Positions 1 to 12,039 of a DNA stretch of 64,000 nt are shown piece after piece. A program made the position numbers and the translations under genes. The DNA is taken from assembly GCA_945957365.1 (NCBI GenBank), contig CAMFKI010000021.1, positions 1 to 64,000 on the forward strand, read 5' to 3'. The first letter of the stretch is position 1; every line of letters begins with the position of its first letter. The DNA comes from an uncultured Alphaproteobacteria bacterium (GTDB lineage Bacteria; Pseudomonadota; Alphaproteobacteria; Rhizobiales; Aestuariivirgaceae). The notes below the pieces were generated by a model that saw only the letters and a program-made list of their open reading frames with translations, had not been told where the DNA came from and ran no database searches.

Positions 1-2
1 TC

Positions 3-365
3 ATCCCGATGGGCGGCGAGGGTGCGCTGCGCCTCACCACGGCGCGCTACTACACGCCGTCGGGCCGCTCGATCCAGGCCAAGGGCATCGACGCCGACAT
101 CGTGATCGAGGAAGAGCTTCCGCCCGAGCTCCAGGGCAAGAACGTCTCGACCGAGGGCGAGGCCGGCCTCAAGGGCCACCTCACCAACGAGGCGGGCGGT
201 TCGGAGGGCGGCGGCTCGTCGGCCTATGTCCCCGAGGACAAGGGCAAGGACCTGCAGCTCAAGGCGGCGATCGACTTTCTCAATGGCGTGAAGGTCGTGT
301 CCAACGCCAAGCCGAAGGACGACAAGACCAAGGACGGCGCAGCGCCGGCGACCACGCCGAACTGA
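3..365 (+). CDS. ctpA: C-terminal processing peptidase (S41), 3' fragment
   Basis: Only the last ~120 codons are present; the gene begins before the window. The visible part starts with GGEGALRLTTARYYTPSGRSI, the strand that follows the catalytic Ser/Lys region in S41 tail-specific proteases, where the next residues (GKGI-like, here AKGIDADIVIE) are also conserved. The tail is Gly/Lys/Asp/Ala-rich low complexity ending in TTPN. Family role: periplasmic protease that trims or degrades envelope proteins from the C-terminus. A perfect terminator hairpin follows. The downstream neighbours (YibQ-like deacetylase, RppH) match the usual Rhizobiales order. The catalytic residues are outside the window and cannot be checked. 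Confidence 0.9.
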   Translation: MPMGGEGALRLTTARYYTPSGRSIQAKGIDADIVIEEELPPELQGKNVSTEGEAGLKGHLTNEAGGSEGGGSSAYVPEDKGKDLQLKAAIDFLNGVKVVSNAKPKDDKTKDGAAPATTPN

Positions 366-387
366 GCCATCCCGCATCGCGACTGAG

Positions 388-415
388 ATACCCGGCTCAG
401 GCCGGGTATTTTTTT
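388..415 (+). terminator. Rho-independent terminator after ctpA
   Basis: Nine-base perfect arms ATACCCGGC (388-396) and GCCGGGTAT (401-409) with a TCAG loop, followed by seven T. It separates ctpA from the next gene. Confidence 0.9.
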
Positions 416-524
416 GCCGCGCACCGGTGGCGGGAAAATCAACTTATCCGTTAGGATTAACAGCTCGTTAACGGTCGCTGGCGGAAAGTCGGAGGCATTC
501 GAATCATGTCGATCGCCCTGACAT

Positions 525-1745
525 ATGCCCCGTGACGAGATGCGCAAGCCGTTGAAGCGGCTGAACTTTGCCCAGCGCATATGGCGCCGGCGGCCGCCTG
601 CGCTGGTGCTGGCGGCGGCGCTGCTGGTGGCGGCGATGCTGGGCGGCGGGCTGTGGCTGTCGCGCATCCCCGCACCCTTTGCCGGTGAGCCCATCGTGCT
701 GGCCGCGATCCCCGAGAACGCCGAACTCGTCACCTCCTCCATCACCCCGGCGGATGACCCGGCCGCGGCCCCCGAGGACAGCGCCGCCAGCGACCCGGTC
801 GACCCCAATTCCTTCCAGATCATCGGCGGCGAACAGCCACCGGCAGACGACCAGACGCAGGACGACACCGGTGCCGGAGACCAGGCCAGCCTGCCGCCCG
901 ACGAGCCGATGGTGGTGATCGCGCCGCACCGGCCCCTGAAGAAGGCGCCGATCGAGGCGGTGACCGAGAAGACCGAGCTGGGGCCGCTGCCGCGCATCGC
1001 CGCCAACGGCAAGCGGCCCTTCGACCTCTATTCGCAGGCCACGCCGCTCGCCGTGTCGAGTTCCGGCCGGCCCAAGATCGCGCTGGTGCTGGGCGGCATG
1101 GGCCTCAATGCGGCGCTGACGAAGAAGGCCGTCGAAGCGCTGCCCGGCGACGTGACGCTGGGATTTGCCCCCTACGGCGACAATCTGCAGGCGCAGGTCA
1201 ACCAGGCCCGTGCGGCGGGCCACGAAATCCTGCTGCAGGTGCCGATGGAGCCTGTCGGCTATCCCGGCAACAATCCCGGTCCCAGCACCCTCCTGAGCGA
1301 CGTCAAGCCGGAACAGAACCTGAGCGCGCTGGCCTGGCTGATGAGCCGCTTCGCCGGCTATTCCGGCATCACCAACTACATGGGCGCGCGGCTGCTGGTC
1401 AGCGAGGATGCGCTGCGCCCCGTCATGCAGGAGCTCAAATCGCGCGGCCTCGTCTATCTCGAGGATGGCAGCGTGAGCATGACGCTGGCGCCCAAGATCG
1501 CCCAGGACCTGAGGCTCCCCATCGCGCGCGCCAGCATGGTGATCGATGCCGAACCGACCGCCCCCGCCATCACCGCGGCGCTGCAGAAGCTGGAGCAGCA
1601 GGCGCGCCAGAACGGCTCGGCCGTCGCCACCGGCTCGGGCCTCGACGTCACCATCGAAACAGTTGCCGAATGGGCGAAAACCCTGCAGGAGAAGGGCATA
1701 TTGCTGGTGCCGGTGAGCGCCGCCTACGCAGGGAGACCGACCTGA
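525..1745 (+). CDS. Divergent polysaccharide deacetylase family protein (YibQ/DUF610)
   Basis: 406 residues. A basic N-terminus is followed by one hydrophobic anchor (about residues 24-45, [19 protein letters not shown]), then a ~120-residue Pro/Asp/Glu-rich linker and a C-terminal domain with [24 protein letters not shown] and GVLYLEDG-like (here GLVYLEDGS) blocks that are typical of the YibQ branch of polysaccharide deacetylases. Predicted to be anchored in the inner membrane with the domain in the periplasm. The substrate is unknown for the family. The stop codon overlaps the rppH start (TGATG), so the two are probably co-translated. ATG at 525 is used; ATG at 540 is an equally possible start. 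Confidence 0.85.
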   Translation: MPRDEMRKPLKRLNFAQRIWRRRPPALVLAAALLVAAMLGGGLWLSRIPAPFAGEPIVLAAIPENAELVTSSITPADDPAAAPEDSAASDPVDPNSFQIIGGEQPPADDQTQDDTGAGDQASLPPDEPMVVIAPHRPLKKAPIEAVTEKTELGPLPRIAANGKRPFDLYSQATPLAVSSSGRPKIALVLGGMGLNAALTKKAVEALPGDVTLGFAPYGDNLQAQVNQARAAGHEILLQVPMEPVGYPGNNPGPSTLLSDVKPEQNLSALAWLMSRFAGYSGITNYMGARLLVSEDALRPVMQELKSRGLVYLEDGSVSMTLAPKIAQDLRLPIARASMVIDAEPTAPAITAALQKLEQQARQNGSAVATGSGLDVTIETVAEWAKTLQEKGILLVPVSAAYAGRPT

Positions 1746-2242
1746 TGAGCAAGTCCGACGACGTGACCCAGTATCGCCCCTGCGTGGGCGTGATGCTGCT
1801 CAACCCCGCGGGCCTCGTGTGGGTCGGGCGGCGCTACGACAAGTCGAACGAGGAAGGCGAGGGCTACTGGTGGCAGATGCCGCAAGGCGGCATCGACGCC
1901 GGCGAGGACCCGCGCACCGCGGCACTGCGCGAACTGGCCGAGGAAACCGGCATCACCTCTGCCGAGATCATCGCCGAATCCGCCCACTGGTATCGCTACG
2001 ACCTGCCCGAACACCTGATCGGCAAATCGTGGAAGGGCAGGTATCGCGGCCAGACCCAGAAATGGCTCGCGCTCCGCTTCACCGGCACGGAAAGTGAAAT
2101 CGATCTGGCGCCGCCCGGCCACAGCCAGGAATTCGACCAGTGGCGCTGGGCCCGGATGGACGAGCTGCCGGACCTGATCGTGCCCTTCAAGCGCCAGGTC
2201 TATGAACAGGTGGTGGCCGAGTTCCGGCACCTGGGCACATGA
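1745..2242 (+). CDS. rppH: RNA pyrophosphohydrolase
   Basis: 165 residues. It has the opening [11 protein letters not shown] and an intact Nudix box [22 protein letters not shown] (G-x5-E-x7-RE-x2-EE-x-G), plus WWQMPQGG and the C-terminal FDQWRW block of RppH/IalA. Family role: removes pyrophosphate from the 5' triphosphate of mRNA and so starts 5'-end-dependent decay; in some alphaproteobacteria (Bartonella) the orthologue is called invasion protein IalA. The start at 1745 overlaps the preceding stop. A longer in-frame reading back to 1670 would lie inside the upstream gene and is rejected. Confidence 0.95.
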   Translation: MSKSDDVTQYRPCVGVMLLNPAGLVWVGRRYDKSNEEGEGYWWQMPQGGIDAGEDPRTAALRELAEETGITSAEIIAESAHWYRYDLPEHLIGKSWKGRYRGQTQKWLALRFTGTESEIDLAPPGHSQEFDQWRWARMDELPDLIVPFKRQVYEQVVAEFRHLGT

Positions 2243-2271
2243 GGTCGCCGTGAGATGAGAAGCCTGCGGTC

Positions 2272-3078
2272 ATGATCCGCCGCGCCGGCCTGCTCGTCGC
2301 TGCCATCCTCATGTCTGCGGCTCTTCTCCTGGCCGGCGGAACAGCCCTCTCCCCGCAGTTCAGGGAGGCGTTGCGCGGCCTCGTGATCCGAACGGTTCCG
2401 GGAACGTCCGCCATGCTGCGCCATCTCAATCCGGTGCCGCTTGCAACGAGGCTCGCGGCCGATGGCCTCACGCTCGGCCAGCCGGTTCTGCTGCGGCTGT
2501 TCAAGCAGGAAAGCCAGCTCGAACTCTGGATGAAGCGCGGCGACCGCTTCGCGCTGGCCATGACCATTCCCATCTGCGCCTGGTCGGGCACGCTGGGACC
2601 CAAGCTGAAGGAGGGCGACGGCCAATCCCCGGAAGGCTTCTATCTCGTCTCCGCCCGGCAGCTGAACCCGCAGTCGCATTACTACCGCGCGCTCAACACC
2701 GGCTTTCCCAATGCCTATGACGAGGCGCAGGGGCGCACCGGTTCATTCCTGATGATCCACGGCGATTGCCTGTCGATCGGCTGCTATGCCATGACCGATG
2801 CCGGCATCGACGATATCTACACCGCCGTGGAGAGCGCCCTCGGCAATGGCGAGACGGAGGTTCCCGTCCAGATCTTCCCCTTCCGCCTGAGTGCCGAGAA
2901 CCTCGCCGCCCGGGAGGCCAGCCCCTGGATCGGCTTCTGGCAGAACCTGGCGGAAGGCGACAGGCTGTTCACCGCCACCGGCCTCCCGCCCCGCGCCTTC
3001 GCCTGCGGCACGCGCTACGGCTTCGCGGCGGAAGGTGACCCCGCCCCGGCCGGCTGCACGCCGGTCACGAGCTGGTAG
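2272..3078 (+). CDS. L,D-transpeptidase-like (YafK/YkuD family) protein
   Basis: 268 residues. An N-terminal hydrophobic segment (about residues 5-25, LLVAAILMSAALLLAGG) looks like a signal peptide or anchor. The catalytic signature is seen as HGDCLSIGCYAMTD (His near 163, Cys near 171), the H-x-S/C-x-G-C pattern of YkuD domains, here in the YafK-type context with EGFYLVSARQLNP before it. Family role: murein L,D-transpeptidase or endopeptidase acting on peptidoglycan cross-links or on the Braun-lipoprotein linkage. The 30 bp after rppH and the same orientation suggest a loose transcriptional unit. Confidence 0.8.
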   Translation: MIRRAGLLVAAILMSAALLLAGGTALSPQFREALRGLVIRTVPGTSAMLRHLNPVPLATRLAADGLTLGQPVLLRLFKQESQLELWMKRGDRFALAMTIPICAWSGTLGPKLKEGDGQSPEGFYLVSARQLNPQSHYYRALNTGFPNAYDEAQGRTGSFLMIHGDCLSIGCYAMTDAGIDDIYTAVESALGNGETEVPVQIFPFRLSAENLAAREASPWIGFWQNLAEGDRLFTATGLPPRAFACGTRYGFAAEGDPAPAGCTPVTSW

Positions 3079-3146
3079 CCGCCGCAGCGCAGCAGGTTGC
3101 CCTCCAGCGCCGCAGCGCATATGAAGCCTGCGCAAAGGAAGCCAGC

Positions 3147-3326
3147 ATGTCCACCGCACAGCTCGTCCAGATCCTCATCACGCTCACCGGCATCGCGCTT
3201 GCGGTGGTGGTCTTCCTGTTCGGGCCCTTCGGCATGCTGGTGAACGGCCTCATCGCCTTCGTGATCTTCGTGGCGGCCGGCATGGCGGCGGCATTCTCCT
3301 ATGCCGTGCTGATGCGGAAGGGCTGA
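3147..3326 (+). CDS. Small two-helix membrane protein, hypothetical
   Basis: A 59-codon ORF starting MSTAQLVQILITLTGIALAV, preceded by the ribosome-binding sequence AAGGAAG at good spacing. It encodes two hydrophobic segments (about 8-30 and 33-54) and ends RKG. The stop codon lies 3 bp before the HAD gene start, which suggests co-translation. No family is recognised. It is a credible gene because of the RBS, the tight spacing and the uninterrupted hydrophobic periodicity. Confidence 0.6.
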   Translation: MSTAQLVQILITLTGIALAVVVFLFGPFGMLVNGLIAFVIFVAAGMAAAFSYAVLMRKG

Positions 3327-3329
3327 GGA

Positions 3330-3992
3330 ATGCCGCATGTGATTTTCGACTGCGACGGCGTGCTGGTCGATTCCGAGCCGCTGTCGATGCGGGTCGACGT
3401 GCAGATCCTCGCCGAGAACGGCATCAGCATGAGCGAGGACGAGGCGCACCGGCGCTTCGTGGGCAAGACCTTCGCCGCGATGCTGGAGGAACTCCGCCGC
3501 GAATTCTCCGTCAGCTTCCCGGCCGATGCTTCCGAGCAGAAGGACCTGCGGCTGCTGAAGCTCTATGAGACCGATCTCCGCGCCGTCGACGGTGTCGAGT
3601 CCGCACTGGAAGCGCTCGGTCCGCAGCAGTTCAGTATCGCCTCGAACTCTCCCTATGAGCGGGTCGAAACCGCGCTCCGCCTCACCCACCTCACCCGCTT
3701 CTTCGGCAACCGCATCACCACCTTCGAGGACGTGGCGCGCGGCAAGCCCGAGCCGGACGTCTTCATCGCGGCGGCGCGGCGCGCCGGCTACGCGCCGGAG
3801 GACTGCATCGTGATCGAGGATTCGGTGACCGGCGTGATCGCGGCGCACCGCGCGGGCTGTCACGTGCTGGGCTTCACCGGCACCCACCCGCACCCGGAAG
3901 AGCAGGGTCCGAAGCTGCTGAAGGCAGGTGCCGCCAGGGTTTTCCGGCACATGGCCGAGCTGCCGGAGCTGGTGTCGCAAAGAATACTTTGA
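3330..3992 (+). CDS. HAD superfamily (subfamily IA) phosphatase
   Basis: 220 residues with all HAD motifs: DCDGVLVDSEP (motif I, nucleophile and acid/base Asp at residues 7 and 9), SNSP (motif II Ser/Asn), GKPEPD (motif III Lys) and VIEDSVTGV (motif IV acidic pair). The helical cap between motifs I and II is the phosphoglycolate phosphatase / beta-phosphoglucomutase type. The reaction is probably hydrolysis of a small phosphoester such as 2-phosphoglycolate or a sugar phosphate; the substrate cannot be read from the sequence. Three bp separate it from the small membrane protein gene upstream. Confidence 0.85.
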   Translation: MPHVIFDCDGVLVDSEPLSMRVDVQILAENGISMSEDEAHRRFVGKTFAAMLEELRREFSVSFPADASEQKDLRLLKLYETDLRAVDGVESALEALGPQQFSIASNSPYERVETALRLTHLTRFFGNRITTFEDVARGKPEPDVFIAAARRAGYAPEDCIVIEDSVTGVIAAHRAGCHVLGFTGTHPHPEEQGPKLLKAGAARVFRHMAELPELVSQRIL

Positions 3993-4224
3993 CATTGCGC
4001 TGCAACACGCCCATATGGGCCCTGTCGCATGAGGCCGACAGGAATACGTGAGGCGCACGCAAGGTGCAGCCGTTCCGGCCCAAACGAAGCGACACTCCCG
4101 AACATACCTTTCACGTGGGTAGGTTTCAGCGCCCGCCCGGCCTGTCGCAGATCACCTGCGCTCGCTCTTCGGACATGGCTTGCGCTGCCCACTCATGCTC
4201 CGAAGACCGAAAGAAGAATAAGAC

Positions 4225-5619
4225 GTGACCAATTTTACCGACCTCAACCTCTCCGAACCCCTGCTCCGTGCGCTCGCCGCCGAGGGCTACGAGAAGCCCA
4301 CCCCCATCCAGGCCCAGTCGATCCCCAGCCTGCTCGCCGGCAAGGACCTGCTCGGCATCGCCCAGACCGGCACCGGCAAGACGGCGGCCTTCGCGCTGCC
4401 CATCCTGCAGAAGCTGGCCGCCCACCCGGAACGCGCCGCCAAGGGCACCTGCCGGGCGCTGATCCTGTCGCCGACGCGTGAACTCGCCGCCCAGATCGGC
4501 GAGAGCTTCCGGGTCTATGGCAAGTTCCTCAAGGTGTCGCGCGCCGTCGTGTTCGGCGGCGTGTCGCTCGGCAAGCAGATCGACATCCTGCGCGGTGGCG
4601 TCGACGTCGTCGTCGCCACGCCGGGCCGCCTCGTCGACCTCATCGAGCGCAAGGCGCTGACGCTGTCGAAGGTCGAGATCTTCGTCCTCGACGAGGTCGA
4701 CCAGATGCTCGACCTGGGCTTCATCCACGCCATCCGCAAGATCACCGGCATGCTGCCGAGCCAGCGCCAGAACCTGTTCTTCTCGGCCACCATGCCGAAG
4801 GAGATCGCGGGCCTCGCCAACAACCTGCTCACCGATCCGGTGCGCGTCGAGGTGGCGCCCGTCGCCACCACCGCCGAGCGCGTGAACCAGAGCGTGATCC
4901 ACGTCGATCCGGCCAACAAGGCCAAGCTCCTCGTGGAACTGCTCAAGGACAACAACATGACGCGCACGCTGGTGTTCACCCGCACCAAGCACGGTGCCGA
5001 CAAGGTGATGAAGTCGCTCTCAACGGCGGGCTACACCGCTGCGGCGATCCACGGCAACAAGAGCCAGAACAACCGCGAGCGCGCGCTCGCCGGCTTCAAG
5101 GCGGGCAAGATCCTCGTCCTCGTGGCCACCGACATCGCGGCCCGCGGCATCGACGTCGATGGTGTGAGCCACGTGGTGAACTACGATCTCCCGCATGTGC
5201 CGGAGAGCTACGTCCATCGCATCGGCCGCACGGCGCGCGCGGGTGCCGATGGCTCGGCCATCGCCTTCTGCACGCCGGAAGACCGTGGCCTGCTGCGCGA
5301 CATCGAGAAGACCATCCGCGCCCAGGTGCCGGTGGTCGAGCATGCGCTGGGCCTCAAGGGCATCCAGCAGCTTGCCCCCAACTTCGGCTGGAACCCCGCC
5401 GGCAAGGACAAGCCCGCCGCCAAGCCGCATCACCGCGGCCAGGGCCCCAACCGCAACCACGGTGCAGGCAGCGGCCACAAGCAGGCCGGCGGCGGCAAGC
5501 CCCACGGCGGCAAGCCGCAGGGCCAGCACCAGCCCAAGCGCGACGGCGGCGGCGCCCAGGCCCCGAAGCGCACCTCCGGCGGCAGCTGGATGAGCGAACT
5601 CGGCAAGCGCCAGGGCTAA
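4225..5619 (+). CDS. rhlE: DEAD-box ATP-dependent RNA helicase, RhlE type
   Basis: 464 residues from a GTG start with AAGAAG upstream. Motifs in order: Q motif (PTPIQAQSIP), I (AQTGTGKT), Ia (PTRELA), Ib (TPGR), II as DEVD rather than DEAD (LDEVDQML), III (SAT), V (ATDIAARGID) and VI (HRIGRTARAG). A basic Gly/Lys/His/Gln-rich tail of ~95 residues follows the helicase core. Role in the family: ATP-dependent RNA unwinding in ribosome maturation, RNA decay and growth in the cold. About 230 bp lie between the HAD gene and this start, so a long leader is possible. The last ~15 codons form the start of a triplicated downstream segment. Confidence 0.93.
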   Translation: MTNFTDLNLSEPLLRALAAEGYEKPTPIQAQSIPSLLAGKDLLGIAQTGTGKTAAFALPILQKLAAHPERAAKGTCRALILSPTRELAAQIGESFRVYGKFLKVSRAVVFGGVSLGKQIDILRGGVDVVVATPGRLVDLIERKALTLSKVEIFVLDEVDQMLDLGFIHAIRKITGMLPSQRQNLFFSATMPKEIAGLANNLLTDPVRVEVAPVATTAERVNQSVIHVDPANKAKLLVELLKDNNMTRTLVFTRTKHGADKVMKSLSTAGYTAAAIHGNKSQNNRERALAGFKAGKILVLVATDIAARGIDVDGVSHVVNYDLPHVPESYVHRIGRTARAGADGSAIAFCTPEDRGLLRDIEKTIRAQVPVVEHALGLKGIQQLAPNFGWNPAGKDKPAAKPHHRGQGPNRNHGAGSGHKQAGGGKPHGGKPQGQHQPKRDGGGAQAPKRTSGGSWMSELGKRQG

Positions 5620-6439
5620 GCGACGTATACGGATGAATCAGGGGCCCGCCGGCAACGGCGGGCCCTCTTTCGTTTGCCCGATCCCGAGCCGCGAGTCCTT
5701 CTCCCGTTGGCGCAGCCAATGGGAGAAGGTGCCCCCGAAGGGCGGATGAGGGCCTCTGTCCACGAGCCGTACCGAATGAAGGAGCCCTCATCCGGCCTGT
5801 CGGCCACCTTCTCCCATCCCTGCGGGACGGGAGAAGGACTCGTGGCGAGGGCGCGACGCGCATCGCCGGCGGCAGCTGGATGAGCGAACTCGGCAAGCGC
5901 CAGGGCTATGCGACGTATACGGATGGTTCAGGGGTCAGCCAGAAACGGCGGGCCCACTTTCGTTTGCGAGATCCACGCCGCGAGTCCTTCTCCCGTTGGC
6001 GCAGCCAATGGGAGAAGGTGCCCGAAGGGCGGATGAGGGCCTCTGTCTACGAGCAGTACCGAATGAAGGAGCCCTCATCCGGCCTGTCGGCCACCTTCTC
6101 CCATCCCTGCGGGACGGGAGAAGGACTCGTGGCGAGGGCGCGACGCGCATCGCCGGCGGCAGCTGGATGAGCGAACTCGGCAAGCGCCAGGGCTATGCGA
6201 CGTATACGGATGGTTCAGGGGTCAGCCAGAAACGGCGGGCCCACTTTCGTTTGCGAGATCCACGCCGCGAGTCCTTCTCCCGTTGGCGCAGCCAATGGGA
6301 GAAGGTGCCCAAAGGGCGGATGAGGGCCCTTCACCACGTGCCCCGCCGAATGAAGGAGCCCTCATCCGGCCTGTCGGCCATCTTCTCCCATCCCTGCGGG
6401 ACGGGAGAAGGACTCGTGGCGAGGGCGCGACGTGCATCG
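5576..6439 (+). repeat. Three tandem copies of a ~290-bp segment (rhlE 3' end + terminator + palindromic repeat)
   Basis: Copy 1 runs 5576-5865, copy 2 5866-6152, copy 3 6153-6439. Each begins with the last codons of rhlE (GGSWMSELGKRQG), passes the terminator region and ends with a palindromic element containing CCTTCTCCC / GGGAGAAGG blocks and GGATGAGGGCC / GCCCTCATCC. Copy 1 has the stop codon TAA after KRQG; copies 2 and 3 have TAT and share the same changes (GGTTCAGGGGTCAGCC), so they are closer to each other than to copy 1. The duplicated helicase tails are not expressed genes in their own right. This accounts for the whole 5620-6480 gap. Confidence 0.92.
5642..5675 (+). terminator. Rho-independent terminator of rhlE
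   Basis: Perfect arms GGGCCCGCCG (5642-5651) and CGGCGGGCCC (5656-5665), GCAA loop, then TCTTTCGTTT. The corresponding positions in the two downstream copies of this segment no longer pair well. Confidence 0.85.
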
Positions 6440-6448
6440 CCCGCGGCA

Positions 6449-6477
6449 CTGCATCCCGGACTTCGCCGGGATGACGG
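6449..6477. repeat. Partial copy of the intergenic GGGATGACGG repeat family
   Basis: The stretch CATCCCGGACTTCGCCGGGA followed by TGACGGC matches one arm of the repeat found also at 11610-11799, 27424-27514 and 32319-32399. Confidence 0.6.
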
Positions 6478-6483
6478 CATCGA

Positions 6484-6516
6484 GAAACAAAATCGCCGGA
6501 GCTTTGCCCCGGCGAT
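6484..6516 (-). terminator. Rho-independent terminator of the atp operon
   Basis: Read on the minus strand: ATCGCCGG (6516-6509), short loop, CCGGCGAT (6499-6492), then TTTTGTTTC. It lies 25 bp past the atpC stop. Confidence 0.85.
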
Positions 6517-6541
6517 CTCAATTCCGTCGATGACCGTCAGC

Positions 6542-6937
6542 TCAGAGTGAGCTCTGCAGCGCCTTGAGCTGGTTCAGAACTTCGGTCGCCTTGCGCAGGT
6601 TTTCGCCGGGCTTGGCGTCGGCGACGTCTTCCTCGGCGTCGCGGATCTGGCCGGCCAGCGCCTCGGCGCTGAGTTCGGCCATCGGGATCGCGACCTCGGC
6701 CAGAAGCGTCAACCCTTGCGGGTTCACTTCCGCCATGCCGCCCCTGACGAAGATGCGTTCGGCGGCGCCGCCGTCACGGGTGACGGTGACGACGCCGGGG
6801 CGCAGCGTGGTGAGGATCGGCGAGTGGCCCGGATAGATGCCCATCTCGCCCTCGGTGCCCGGCAGCGTGACCGAGGCCACGTCGCCCGAGAACAGAAGCC
6901 GCGCGGGGCTCACGAGTTCGAAATGAAGTCCGGCCAT
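6542..6937 (-). CDS. atpC: F1 ATP synthase epsilon subunit
   Basis: 131 residues. Opens with FELVSPARLLFSGDVASVTLPGTEGEMGI and GHSPILTTLRPG, the beta-sandwich of epsilon, followed by a shorter helical C-terminal part (AEALAGQIRDAEEDV). It is part of the central stalk of the membrane ATP synthase and moderates ATP hydrolysis. Last gene of the operon, 5 bp after atpD and followed by a terminator. Confidence 0.97.
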   Translation of the reverse strand: MAGLHFELVSPARLLFSGDVASVTLPGTEGEMGIYPGHSPILTTLRPGVVTVTRDGGAAERIFVRGGMAEVNPQGLTLLAEVAIPMAELSAEALAGQIRDAEEDVADAKPGENLRKATEVLNQLKALQSSL

Positions 6938-6942
6938 GGTGC

Positions 6943-8400
<1,458 letters not shown>

Positions 8401-9279
8401 TTAGAGCGCCTCGGCGCCCGAAATGATTTCGATGAGTTCCTTGGTGATCTGCGCCTGGCGCTGGCGGTTGTACTTGATCGACAGCTTGTTGATCATGTCA
8501 CCGGCGTTGCGGGTGGCGTTGTCCATGGCGCTCATGCGCGCGCCCTGCTCGGAGGCGGCATTTTCGAGGAGGCCACGGAAAATCTGCACCGCGATGTTGC
8601 GCGGCAGCAGATCCTCGAGGATTTCGCCCTCTTCGGGCTCGGCTTCGTAAACGGCGCCGCCGAGATCGGCGGGCTTGCCGCCCGAGACGTCAGCCGGGAT
8701 CAGCCGCAGCGCCGTGGGCTTCTGCGAAATGACCGACTTGAACTCGGAGAAGAACAGGGTCGCCACATCGAACTCGCCGTTGTGGAACATGTTGAGCACC
8801 TTGTGCGCAACGGCCTGGGCTTCGGCGAACGACATCTGCTTCACGGAACGGAAGTCGACGTGTTCGACGATATACTTGCCATAGACGCGCTTCAGCGCAT
8901 CATTGCCCTTCTTGCCGACGGTGAAGATCTTCACCGTCTTGCCCTGGGCGATGAGGCGATCGGCATGCTCGCGGGCAAGCTTTGCGATCGATGAATTGAA
9001 GCCGCCGCAGAGGCCGCGCTCGGCGGTCGCCACGATCAGCAGGTGCGTTTCATCGAAACCCGTGCCGGTGAGAAGCGTCGGCGCGCCCGCGCGACCGCTC
9101 ATGGCGGAGGCGAGGTTGCCGATCACCGTCGACATGCGCTCCGAATAGGGGCGCGCGGCGACGGCGGCTTCCTGGGCGCGGCGCAGTTTCGCCGCGGCCA
9201 CCATCTGCATGGCCTTGGTGATCTTGCGCGTCGCCTTCACCGAGGCGATGCGATTGCGTAAGTCCTTGAGACTTGCCAT
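8401..9279 (-). CDS. atpG: F1 ATP synthase gamma subunit
   Basis: 292 residues. The N-terminal helix [32 protein letters not shown] and the C-terminal helix ([32 protein letters not shown]) are the conserved coiled shaft that rotates inside the alpha3-beta3 ring. The central [10 protein letters not shown] block is intact. Nine bp from atpA. Confidence 0.98.
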   Translation of the reverse strand: MASLKDLRNRIASVKATRKITKAMQMVAAAKLRRAQEAAVAARPYSERMSTVIGNLASAMSGRAGAPTLLTGTGFDETHLLIVATAERGLCGGFNSSIAKLAREHADRLIAQGKTVKIFTVGKKGNDALKRVYGKYIVEHVDFRSVKQMSFAEAQAVAHKVLNMFHNGEFDVATLFFSEFKSVISQKPTALRLIPADVSGGKPADLGGAVYEAEPEEGEILEDLLPRNIAVQIFRGLLENAASEQGARMSAMDNATRNAGDMINKLSIKYNRQRQAQITKELIEIISGAEAL

Positions 9280-9288
9280 CTCGAACCC

Positions 9289-11378
<2,090 letters not shown>

Positions 11379-11609
11379 GATCCGTCTTTCATCCGTTTTT
11401 CGACTGGCGCCACAAGGACCTGGCACCGCGCCGCTTGAATTTCAGGGAGACCGGCATGCACAGAGGCACACCCACGGCCCGGAGCCCCCGCCCCGCCGCG
11501 CGCGTTGGCTATCACATGGGATAGGGACTCGCAACCACGTTCACGCGGGCGCAATGCCGCGACTTTCGGAGGTGTTGGAAGGTGATCGGTGAGTACGCGC
11601 CCTATCCCC

Positions 11610-11799
11610 GTCACCCCAGCAAAAGCTGGGGCCCCGCTTTGGTTCAGTGCGAGTCCGCCGCCATCACCCACCTCGCCCGGGCTCGACCCGGGCGTCCTTT
11701 TCCGCTCCGCCAAAAGGATGCGCGGGTCAAGCCCGCGCAAGGTGACAATGATGAAGAGGTTGAAACAATGCTGGGCCCCAGCTTCCGTTGGGGTGACGC
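11610..11799. repeat. Intergenic palindromic repeat (GTCACCCC...GGGGTGAC family), interrupted
   Basis: Begins GTCACCCCAGCAAAAGCTGG and ends CCCAGCTTCCGTTGGGGTGA, so its ends are inverted complements of each other. The same outer motif recurs at 27424-27514 and 32319-32399. Here the middle is occupied by a copy of a second family. Confidence 0.8.
11667..11745. repeat. Second palindromic repeat family (GGATGCGCGGGTCAAGCCCG), nested
   Basis: Pattern: CACCTCGCCCGGGCT-GACCCGGGCG, TCCTTTT, spacer, AAAGGATGCGCGGGTCAAGC-CCGCGCAAGGTGA. A near-identical element stands alone at 16957-17037. Confidence 0.8.
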
Positions 11800-11823
11800 C
11801 ACTTAAAAATGGAGATGAGCGGA

Positions 11824-11854
11824 AGAAAAAACCCGCCGGGGGAGGACCGGCGGG
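11824..11854 (-). terminator. Terminator of the DUF1127 pair (probably bidirectional)
   Basis: Arms CCCGCCGG (11832-11839) and CCGGCGGG (11847-11854); on the minus strand it is followed by TTTTTTCTT, on the plus strand by CTTTTCTT. It lies just beyond the stop of the second DUF1127 gene. Confidence 0.85.
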
Positions 11855-11865
11855 CTTTTCTTGGG

Positions 11866-12039
11866 TCAGGTCCTGAAGGCCCTGACGCGGGCCACGTGGC
11901 CCAGCTGGTATCGCTTCAGGCCGATGTCCGCGAGGTCGTCGTCGCTGAGCGCTTCGGCTTCGGCGCGGACCTTGCGGTAGGCCTTCAGTTTCCGGCTGCG
12001 GCCCAGGCGGTGAAGCAGGGAAGCCGGGAGGAATGTCAT
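11866..12039 (-). CDS. DUF1127 domain microprotein (second of a pair)
   Basis: 57 residues: basic N-terminal half (LLHRLGRSRKLKAYRKV) and the DUF1127 core LSDDDLADIGLKRYQL. DUF1127 proteins are small, Arg/Lys-rich and common in alphaproteobacteria; in related species they bind RNA or affect phosphate/carbon metabolism and small-RNA turnover. The ATG overlaps the stop of the upstream DUF1127 gene (ATGA), so translation is coupled. A terminator follows directly. Confidence 0.85.
   Translation of the reverse strand: MTFLPASLLHRLGRSRKLKAYRKVRAEAEALSDDDLADIGLKRYQLGHVARVRAFRT

Larger units (their letters stand above)
11379..11830. other. Gene-free stretch upstream of atpH, partly repeat
   Basis: No credible ORF. 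11379-11600 should hold the atp promoter on the minus strand; no clear boxes could be assigned. The rest is a composite of two intergenic repeat families, listed separately. Confidence 0.6.

Noticed and set aside
5880..6550. ORFs reading through the triplicated segment (96 and 184 codons)
   Set aside because: They arise from loss of the stop codon in duplicated helicase tails and run through palindromic repeats; no RBS or family support.
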